DNA of 40,517 nt from contig JAAVFY010000003.1 in NCBI GenBank assembly GCA_014800515.1, forward strand, positions 5,056 to 45,572. Reading direction: 5' to 3'. The first letter of the stretch is position 1. Every line of letters starts with the position of its first letter. The translations under genes were made by a program, and so were the position numbers. The notes below the pieces were generated by a model. The model searched no databases. It was given only the letters and a program-made list of their open reading frames with translations, and was not told the DNA's origin. The DNA comes from Bacteroidales bacterium (GTDB lineage Bacteria; Bacteroidota; Bacteroidia; Bacteroidales; Muribaculaceae). This document shows positions 34,082-40,517 of the stretch, one piece after another.

Positions 34082-34118
34082 CAAAATTAAGGAAAAAATA
34101 TTTTTTTTACTAATTTTG
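34082..34118. promoter_or_regulatory. Facing -7 boxes between prfA and the traB-like gene
   Basis: Minus-strand TAATTTTG (34089-34082) points to prfA and plus-strand TAATTTTG (34111-34118) points to the TraB-family gene; with the A/T-rich centre they form an inverted repeat 37 bp long. Neither has a good TTG at -33, and the two promoters would share and exclude each other's spacer. Confidence 0.45.
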
Positions 34119-34222
34119 CATAGTGAAGTTGCCTCGTACTTCTGTAAATCTCTCTTTTGGTACATAAGTGTGGAGAACTACATTTCTAAAATCTATATTC
34201 TATAATATAATGAATCAATATA

Positions 34223-35089
34223 ATGAATCGTATAATAGTTCTTATTGCCGCAATCCTGTTGCCGGCACTCGCATGGTCACAGATTTTCTTTAAAGTGGAA
34301 AGGGAGGGACTTGAGTCTCCTTCTTATCTTTTCGGAACTCATCATCTCGCCCCGCTCTCCGTACTCGACAGTATTCCGGAAGTGGTTGACGCTCTTTCGG
34401 CCTCATCTGCCGTGGTAGGGGAGATTGATATGCAGAAGTCGCAGGAAAATCCTATGGCATTGTTGCCTTATATGTCTGCTCCAGCCGACAGCGCATTGAC
34501 TAAACTTTTCACTCCGGAGAGGTTTAGGACTCTAAATGAAGAGTTCCATAAATGGACCGGAGGACTGGATCTGTCGATGTTTGATTCCATGAAACCGATA
34601 GTGGCAAATATGACGGTGGCGCTCGGAATGGTGATAGAGGATATCCCCGGCTATGTGCCCGGCGAGCAACTCGACACGTATGTTCAGACCTATGCCCGGC
34701 AGGCCGGAAAGAAGGTAATTGCTCTGGAGACTGTCGAGCAGCAGGGAGAATATGTTTTTAATGGAGTTCCCATTGCGGAGCAGGCGAAAGCTCTCGCTGA
34801 AACCCTTGATAATCCTGCAAAGGCCAAGGAGGATGCAATACGATTGAACAAATGCTATTTCAATCAGGATGTAGAGTCTCTATACCGTGAGAGTCTCAAG
34901 GAAAATGAAGACCCGATTCTTTTCGAGAACCTTTTATACCGTAGAAATGCCAACTGGCTCGAGCAGCTTCCCGAAATTTTCCGTGCGCAACCCTCATTTG
35001 TGGCAGTCGGTGCGCTTCACCTTGCCGGAGAAAAAGGACTCGTGGAAGGTCTGCGCCGACTCGGATTCACCGTCACGCCAATTATTTAG
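34223..35089 (+). CDS. Secreted TraB/GumN-family protein
   Basis: A 288-residue exported protein of the TraB/GumN/Tiki family (EreA/ChaN-like fold, putative metal-dependent protease or hydrolase). Signal peptide about 1-19 (MNRIIVLIAAILLPALAWS). Conserved motifs: YLFGTHH (35-41), the VVGEIDM glutamate, ALETVEQQ and the C-terminal FVAVGALHLAGEKGL (259-273). The residues thought to bind metal in Tiki proteins (GTHH, E, GALH) are all present. Function in bacteria is poorly known. A 13-bp tandem duplication surrounds the start codon, making a second out-of-frame ATG at 34210. It ends 3 nt before the receptor-like pseudogene. Confidence 0.8.
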   Translation: MNRIIVLIAAILLPALAWSQIFFKVEREGLESPSYLFGTHHLAPLSVLDSIPEVVDALSASSAVVGEIDMQKSQENPMALLPYMSAPADSALTKLFTPERFRTLNEEFHKWTGGLDLSMFDSMKPIVANMTVALGMVIEDIPGYVPGEQLDTYVQTYARQAGKKVIALETVEQQGEYVFNGVPIAEQAKALAETLDNPAKAKEDAIRLNKCYFNQDVESLYRESLKENEDPILFENLLYRRNANWLEQLPEIFRAQPSFVAVGALHLAGEKGLVEGLRRLGFTVTPII

Positions 35090-35092
35090 ACT

Positions 35093-37288
35093 ATGAGGGG
35101 TATCTATGTTTTAATAATTTGTATTTTAGTTTCTTTCCCCTCTTTTTGTGAAGGGACGGATTCTGTGAGTTATATTCCCGAGATTTAGATAGTAGCGAAT
35201 AAAAAGCTTGTTAAGATTATTGAAGGAGGATATTCTTTCAGTATGCGTGACGATGATAGCGTCAAAAAGGAAAATTTATTGCAGGCTCTTAATCACGTCC
35301 CTTTTATTTCTACGACACCTGAAGGTTCAATTTCTCTTCAGGGTGGTAATTCATATAAGTTATATGTCAATGGCAGACCCTGGGATGCGGCAACTCAAGA
35401 ACCGGAAATGGTTTTGAGGACAATTAAGGCAAAAGACGTATTGAGAGTTGATATAATTACCGGTGAATCAAAGCAATACGGCAATAATTCAGTTGCAATC
35501 ATAAATATTGTCATTGAGGAAGCCGCTCTTAAAGGGCTGAGAGGAAGTATAGGAGGAGCCGGCGGAACACGTCCCGAAGCCGGAGCAAACGGCATTCTTA
35601 CCTGCAACTTCAATAAAGTTGACCTGAATCTGTCGTATGACTATTCATATACCGGACAAAGACACCAACGGATGAAGAAGACCACTTCTTTTATCTCTGA
35701 TTTGAAAAATAACGGTTTGTATTCTGATCTCCGGTTGCCGGAAGCCGATGGTTTATCAGAATATAAAGTGTTATCAGAGGGGGAGGGTTCCGGTAATTGG
35801 CATGTCAATACGCTGAGATTCATGCTTAATTGGAGTCTCGATTCGTTAAATTCCATTTATGCCGACGTCCATGGCAGACTTACAAAAACTAATACTTCCA
35901 ATTCATGGGAGCATAATGGTGTATTGATCGACGGCTCTAAATTATGCAACAGTTTTATAATTGATGATAATAACTCTGCCGGTTATCTCGAGAGTAATGT
36001 GATATGGAGAAATTACTATTCTCCGTCTAACAGCATGGAGCGTTGGCGTGTAGGTTACAGATATACCTATAATCCGGATAAGCGACATTATAGTCTGTCG
36101 TCGTTTCAGGATAAGGATGCTTTTCCTGACGTCCAACGAACCGATGGCGGATTGAATAGCCATTCTTTCTTTGGTGGCTATTATTTATTGGTTAACGGTA
36201 ATCAGACGTTTGATTTCTATCTGCGTAATGATTACAGAAATCTTCATTCTCATTCTTATCGGTTATGGGACAATAACCTTATATCCGGTGGCTCGCGTGA
36301 GTCGGTAATGTTGGATTACATTAATAATATTACTTCAGCTAATATTCTATATAATCTATATCTGAGAAATTTATCCTTGTATGCCGGTGTTAGGGGAGAA
36401 TACAGTTATCTATCCTATACGCTCGATAACGGTATAAGCGATCATGCTTCAAATAAGGATTTTTATTTGTTCCCGCAGGCAGGTCTTAGTTGGAGGGCTT
36501 CTTTAAATACCAATGTTAGGGTTCGGTATGGAATGAATATTAGGAGACCTAATATTGTGCAGTTGGTTCCATTTGAATTTTACGGTGATTATCTTTCTAC
36601 TTCAGATGGTAATTATGCTCTCTGTCCTTCTTTATCTCAAGACTTTGAAGCGAGTGTATATCAGTCAGTCGGGAAGATATTTCTTTATTTCTCAGGTGAA
36701 TTCTCTTTTACCAAGGACTATATTTCTCAATACAGTGTTGCTTACGGCAACTCAATACTTTCGTCATATCTGAATATTCCCAAGGTGCTTCAGGGAGGAC
36801 TTAATATGAATTTGAGCTATTCTCCTAAGAGGTGGATAGACTTGAGTGTATATGCAAATCTGAAAGGTAGAAAAGTGGGTGGATGCGATAATGTTTCCGA
36901 GAGATCGGATTGGGAATATAACATTTCTCCATATATTTCATTCTATTTGCCTGCGCAATGGATTGTCAGTATGAATTATGGACTTTATAAGCAATTGCCT
37001 GCAATGAATGTTGAGAATAAACCCTTTTCATTGTATTCCCTAAGGGTCAATAAGAGCTTTTTGAATGGTATGTTGAACATAGGACTGCGTGCTGATAATT
37101 TCTTTTCTTCCCATATTCATCTCAGAAATATAACTACGGTTGATGGCATCACTAACACGATGAACCATTATCTCACCGGTCGAACCATATCGATTAGCCT
37201 TTCATACGCTTTCAGAAGCGGTAAGCACCGCGATTTAGAGCGTGATCATACTCTTAAAGCCTCTGATCTCAATACCGGTGTCGATTGA
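35093..37288 (+). pseudogene. TonB-dependent receptor-like gene interrupted by one in-frame TAG
   Basis: Reading from the ATG at 35093 gives a signal peptide (MRGIYVLIICILVSFPSFC), then SYIPEI, a TAG stop at 35186-35188 (codon 32), and the same frame continues without another stop to 37288 (IVANKKLVKIIEGGYSF, then a plug domain with KLYVNGRPWD and DVLRVDIITGESKQYG, then a barrel ending RTISISLSYAFRSG). The 731-codon frame is a complete TonB-linked outer-membrane protein except for that codon. CAG to TAG is a plausible single change. The 681-residue remainder could start at the ATG at 35243, but would lack a signal peptide. Three bp after the TraB-like gene. Confidence 0.8.
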
Positions 37289-37406
37289 TGAATATCAGTG
37301 CACGGCTCTAAAGGTAATATCTGATTGATAGACCAAGTCGATTGGTATTAAAGTCGGCAAAGTTGGTCTGAAACGGATATATTTTCAAATATTTTTATAA
37401 TAATTT

Positions 37407-37435
37407 TTGTATATCGTGATTTTGGGCTAATTTTG
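37407..37435 (+). promoter_or_regulatory. tnaA promoter
   Basis: TTG (37407-37409), 18-nt spacer, TAATTTTG (37428-37435). Start near 37442, leader about 43 nt; I see no TnaC-like leader peptide. Confidence 0.6.
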
Positions 37436-37484
37436 AATCATCGAATTAACTGAATACACATATCAAAAAAAAGTATAGACGACC

Positions 37485-38861
37485 ATGGAAATTCCTTTCG
37501 CAGAATCGTGGAAAATCAAGATGGTAGAGCCTATCCGCAAGAGCACACGCGAGGAGCGTGAGAAATGGCTCAAGGAAGCTCACTACAACGTATTTATGCT
37601 CAAGGCAGATCAGGTATACATCGATTGCCTCACCGACTCCGGCACAGGCGCGATGAGCGACCGTCAGTGGGCTGCCATGATGACCGGTGATGAAAGCTAT
37701 GCCGGTGCTCGCAGCTTCTATGAGCTGAAGGACACCATCACCCGTATCACAGGTTTCGATTATGTGATTCCCACTCACCAGGGACGCGCTGCCGAGAATG
37801 TACTCTTCTCTCATCTCGTAAAGGAGGGTGACATCGTGCCCGGCAACTCTCACTTCGACACAACCAAGGGTCATATCGAGTCTCGTAAGGCTTTCGCAGT
37901 TGACTGCACTGTAGACGAGGCTAAGAACACTCAGCTCGAGGTGCCTTTCAAGGGTAATGTGGATCTTGACAAGCTCGAAAAATGTCTGGCTGAGAATGCT
38001 GACAAAGTGCCCTTCATAATTGTCACTATCACCAACAACACTGCCGGCGGTCAGCCTGTTTCCATGGAGAATCTCCGTGGTGTGCGTCGCATCGCCGACA
38101 AGTATGGCAAGCGTGTCATCTTTGACTCCGCCCGTTTCGCCGAGAACGCATATTTCATCAAGACTCGCGAGCCTGAGTTCAAGGACGCCACTATCAAGGA
38201 GATCTGCCGTGAGATGTTCTCTCTCGCAGATGCCATGACAATGTCTTCCAAGAAGGACGGTCTCGTAAACATGGGTGGATTCATCGCTACCCGTTGGGAG
38301 GATATCTACGAGGGTGCCAAGAAGTATGTGATTCCTTTCGAAGGCTTCCTCACTTACGGCGGTATGAACGGTCGTGATATGGCCGCTCTCGCAGTAGGTC
38401 TTGACGAGAACACTGAGTTCGATATGCTTGAGACTCGCATTCGTCAGGTGGAATATCTTGCAAAGAAGCTCGACGAGTATGGCATTCCCTATCAGCGTCC
38501 CGTCGGTGGCCACGCCCTCTTCATCGATGCTGACAAGGTGCTCGACCGTATCCCCAAAGAGGAGTTCCCCGCTCAGACTCTCACAATCGAGCTTTATAAG
38601 GAAGCCGGAGTGCGTGGTTGCGAGATCGGCTATATCCTCGCTGACCGTGATCCCGTGACTCGTGAGAACCGCTTCGGTGGCAACGACTTCCTGCGTCTCT
38701 GCATCTGTCGTCGCACATATACCAACAATCACATGGATGTGATTGCCGCTGCTCTCAAGAATGTCTATGATCGTCGCCATGAGATCACTCGCGGTGTGAA
38801 GATCGTATGGGAGACTGAGCTTATGCGTCACTTCACTGTGCAGCTCGAACCCCTTCAGTAA
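37485..38861 (+). CDS. tnaA: Tryptophanase (tryptophan indole-lyase)
   Basis: PLP enzyme splitting tryptophan into indole, pyruvate and ammonia. The 458-residue protein is full length. Motifs: LTDSGTGAMSDRQWAAMMTGDESYAG (49-74), PTHQGRAAENV, TITNNTAGGQPVS, DSARFAENAYFIK (214-226), and the PLP-lysine MSSKKDGLVNMGG with Lys257. DSARFAENAYFIK and GCEIGYILADRDP favour tryptophanase over the related tyrosine phenol-lyase (which has DATRCVENAYF). Oddity: the usual RLxIPRR is RLCICRR (404-410), cysteine replacing proline; the carboxylate-binding arginine is kept. A terminator follows. It stands alone with no tryptophan permease beside it. A 461-codon frame on the other strand is a shadow. Confidence 0.94.
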   Translation: MEIPFAESWKIKMVEPIRKSTREEREKWLKEAHYNVFMLKADQVYIDCLTDSGTGAMSDRQWAAMMTGDESYAGARSFYELKDTITRITGFDYVIPTHQGRAAENVLFSHLVKEGDIVPGNSHFDTTKGHIESRKAFAVDCTVDEAKNTQLEVPFKGNVDLDKLEKCLAENADKVPFIIVTITNNTAGGQPVSMENLRGVRRIADKYGKRVIFDSARFAENAYFIKTREPEFKDATIKEICREMFSLADAMTMSSKKDGLVNMGGFIATRWEDIYEGAKKYVIPFEGFLTYGGMNGRDMAALAVGLDENTEFDMLETRIRQVEYLAKKLDEYGIPYQRPVGGHALFIDADKVLDRIPKEEFPAQTLTIELYKEAGVRGCEIGYILADRDPVTRENRFGGNDFLRLCICRRTYTNNHMDVIAAALKNVYDRRHEITRGVKIVWETELMRHFTVQLEPLQ

Positions 38862-38907
38862 TTTTTGTTGAAAATCGTTGCCCGGGGTGGCACGATGACT
38901 ATATGCG

Positions 38908-38935
38908 GGAGGATTGGCGGTTTTGTCAATCCTCC
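38908..38935 (+). terminator. tnaA terminator
   Basis: GGAGGATTG (38908-38916) pairs with CAATCCTCC (38927-38935) around a 10-nt loop, 46 bp after the tnaA stop, followed by TTTGTTTTC. The rest of the 324-bp gap to the next gene holds a repeated 10-mer near 39117-39146. Confidence 0.75.
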
Positions 38936-39116
38936 TTTGTTTTCATCTTCTTGTACTCTGTTTTATACTCGTAAATACGCGCCCCCTGGTGAATACATGA
39001 ATGATCCTATCGCTTGAAAGACATAGAAATGTTGTTATAAGTGGCTACTTATGAATGTAACGTTTCTCTGTTTTCTACGTCAGTCATATAAAGCATTCTG
39101 TGAGAGTTCTTCCTTA

Positions 39117-39146
39117 TTAGAGCTGTGTATGGCCGTTTAGAGCTGT
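39117..39146 (+). promoter_or_regulatory. Direct 10-bp repeat spaced by two helical turns
   Basis: TTAGAGCTGT occurs at 39117-39126 and again at 39137-39146, starts exactly 20 bp apart and 40-70 bp upstream of the GIN-domain gene. This is the spacing of a tandem operator, but no regulator is known and no consensus promoter was found next to it. Confidence 0.35.
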
Positions 39147-39185
39147 CTTTACAGATATGACTTAGAATTAATCACCTGTTTTGTC

Positions 39186-40127
39186 ATGAAGATTCCAACA
39201 CCTTTCAATCATAGATTAATCCCCTCGTTGGCGATTGTCTCCATAATGCTGTATGGATTTTTAGCTTCAGCGAATATGGAGGCAGCTGCTGCCGGAGAAA
39301 AAAAGAAGTTTCCGTCACGCGTGAAATTTCTTGATAAAGAGATAAAGAAGGAGATCCGACTTCCTGATTTTGAAAACATAGTTTTAAGCGGTGCCAAGGA
39401 AGTTTACTTTGAATTCACCGGCGGCCCGACATCATTGACCGTTATCTCCTCTCTGGCAAATCCGTTGGATTATCTTGACTATAGTGTGCAGGATCGCACG
39501 CTTTATCTTGAGCCTACCTCAATCACTTATCGTGATGCCGCCGAAGCAGATGCATCAGGCAATCTGCTTTTTCCGAATGATCTGATAACATTGGTGATAA
39601 AGGCACCGTGTCTTAAGAATTTTGTCTCTCATGATTTCTTCGGCAATTTCTATATCGGTAAGTGGGATAGTGAGGCTGTTATTAATATGTCACTGTGTAG
39701 CTGCGGCAATTTCTTTATGGACTCGGTCGAGACGAATATTTTAAATATCTCATCAGCAGGGAAGGACAAAATATTTATAGATAAGATTAAGACTAATAGC
39801 TGTAATATCACTAATAACGGTCAGAGCACTCTCGATATGAACGGTGTCGAGATCAAGGCAATCAATATAAGCTGCTCGGCGGAATCCACCACACTTCTTG
39901 AGGGCAAAGCTGCAAATGTCAATTATTATGCGAGTGCCGGAGCAGTGGTGGAGGCCTCGGAATTGTCAGCCGATATTGTCAATGCCTGTGCTACGTCAGG
40001 TGCTTCCATACTGTGTGATGTCCGCCGTATGTTTAGGGCACAAGCCGGCGATAATGCAGTAATTCTATATTCGGGATCTCCTACGAATGTGTATGTCTCG
40101 GGAACAGTCCTTCCTCTTAATCCTTAG
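39186..40127 (+). CDS. GIN-domain (DUF2807-like) envelope protein
   Basis: A 313-residue exported protein. The N-terminus is a basic stretch followed by a hydrophobic core (LIPSLAIVSIMLYGFLASA), a signal peptide. The rest fits the beta-helical putative auto-transporter adhesin head domain (GIN, DUF2807): FENIVLSGAKEVYFEF followed by LTVISS, LDYSVQDRTLYLEPTS, FVSHDFFGNFYIG and repeated short strands of the NILNISSAGKDK, CNITNNGQSTLDM, INISCSAESTTLLE type, ending YSGSPTNVYVSGTVLPL. The role is probably at the cell surface or periplasm; the ligand is unknown. It ends just before a strong bidirectional terminator. Confidence 0.75.
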   Translation: MKIPTPFNHRLIPSLAIVSIMLYGFLASANMEAAAAGEKKKFPSRVKFLDKEIKKEIRLPDFENIVLSGAKEVYFEFTGGPTSLTVISSLANPLDYLDYSVQDRTLYLEPTSITYRDAAEADASGNLLFPNDLITLVIKAPCLKNFVSHDFFGNFYIGKWDSEAVINMSLCSCGNFFMDSVETNILNISSAGKDKIFIDKIKTNSCNITNNGQSTLDMNGVEIKAINISCSAESTTLLEGKAANVNYYASAGAVVEASELSADIVNACATSGASILCDVRRMFRAQAGDNAVILYSGSPTNVYVSGTVLPLNP

Positions 40128-40169
40128 CATCCATACTTCGGTCAGAACCTCATCCCCTCCCGATAATAG

Positions 40170-40215
40170 TACAACCATCCGCGATAATGAAAAGATGCTA
40201 TCGCGGATGGTTGTA
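40170..40215. terminator. Bidirectional terminator between convergent genes
   Basis: TACAACCATCCGCGATA (40170-40186) is exactly complementary to 40199-40215, a 17-bp stem with a 12-nt loop, in the 108-bp gap between the GIN gene and the right-edge gene. It can serve both. Confidence 0.75.
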
Positions 40216-40235
40216 ATATTTAAGTAAGGCGAACT

Positions 40236-40517
40236 TTAAGCCCCCTTTCCCGATGCGGGATCAGGTGACGCTTTCTGAACGTCAGTGGGAGATGTCGTAG
40301 GAGGAGCGACAAGCGACGGACGATCCGGATTAGAAGCTCCGGGTGAGAAGGGGAAAGGAATGCCCACCACGTCATTGGGGTTCTTACCCGGAGATAACCA
40401 GCCTTCGATGATAGTGTCGCGTCCCGTAGGATACTCGAAAGTGTAAAGTCCGAAATGATGGAGCATACCCATCAGATGTTCGATAATACTGTCCTTTATC
40501 GCCTCATATTCGAGCCA
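40236..40517 (-). CDS. C-terminal part of an unrecognised protein, cut by right edge
   Basis: The minus-strand frame is open through the window edge, so the methionine at 40472 need not be the start: codons 40473-40517 (WLEYEAIKDSIIEHL) are in the same frame and look coding. About 93 residues are visible. They end in a Pro/Ser/Thr-rich tail (SPGASNPDRPSLVAPPTT), probably disordered; the preceding part (GLYTFEYPTGRDTIIEGWLSPG) looks like a folded beta region. I do not recognise the family. Confidence 0.6.
   Translation of the reverse strand, partial: WLEYEAIKDSIIEHLMGMLHHFGLYTFEYPTGRDTIIEGWLSPGKNPNDVVGIPFPFSPGASNPDRPSLVAPPTTSPTDVQKASPDPASGKGA

Noticed and set aside
35243-37288. Intact 681-residue outer-membrane protein starting at 35243
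   Set aside because: The frame and homologous sequence continue upstream to a signal peptide at 35093; a barrel protein starting at 35243 would not be exported.
37446-38831. 461-codon open frame on the minus strand opposite tnaA
   Set aside because: It is the exact shadow of a highly conserved tryptophanase; the product has no recognisable domain and arises from codon bias.
37485-38861. Tyrosine phenol-lyase instead of tryptophanase
   Set aside because: DSARFAENAYFIK and GCEIGYILADRDP fit tryptophanases; phenol-lyases have DATRCVENAYF at the first site.

Overview
The window reads as chromosome of a Bacteroidales bacterium, most likely a gut Muribaculaceae-type organism (inferred from gene content and protein resemblance; no search was run). 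Supporting signs are a complete Na+-pumping NQR operon, TonB-linked outer-membrane proteins with a carboxypeptidase-regulatory-like domain, a Bacteroides-like tryptophanase, general lack of Shine-Dalgarno sequences, and many promoters of the Bacteroidota type (TTG, 19-20 nt, TAnnTTTG). There are no tRNA or rRNA genes, phage genes, transposases or CRISPR arrays that I can see.

Layout. 1-4964 (minus): two small outer-membrane beta-barrel genes, priA and bioA (cut by the left edge) form one probable operon. 5206-6317 (plus): a SufT-like Fe-S assembly protein overlapping lpxH. 6318-9235: bioD, a DEDD-type exonuclease and a small membrane protein, bracketed by two direct copies of a ~197-bp palindromic MITE-like element; an orphan promoter plus terminator just outside suggests a small RNA. 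9236-12699 (minus): glyA and a secreted LRR/transglutaminase-like protein. 12848-18762 (minus): nqrABCDEF with a long untranslated leader. 19335-26044 (minus): a Ton energising cluster exbB-exbD-exbD-tonB-small membrane protein-PstS-like lipoprotein, followed by a TPR protein with its own promoter. 26456-27706 (minus): pgk.

27880-30149 (plus): the most striking locus. A single protein fuses an AmgK-like sugar kinase to the C-terminal amino-sugar-sensing domain of RapZ, and overlaps by 4 nt a MurU-like nucleotidyltransferase. This suggests peptidoglycan amino-sugar salvage with a built-in sensor. 30196-34057 (minus): small membrane protein, TonB-linked outer-membrane receptor, prfA. 34223-37288 (plus): a TraB-family protein followed by a TonB-linked outer-membrane protein interrupted by one in-frame TAG just after its signal peptide. 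37485-40127 (plus): tnaA (indole from tryptophan) and a GIN-domain envelope protein. The right edge cuts an unrecognised minus-strand gene.

Functionally the window is mostly core: envelope energetics (NQR makes a sodium gradient; Ton machinery energises the outer membrane), lipid A and peptidoglycan metabolism, biotin and one-carbon metabolism, glycolysis, replication restart and translation termination. Accessory signals are the repeat pair, the broken receptor, the possible small RNA and the kinase-RapZ fusion.
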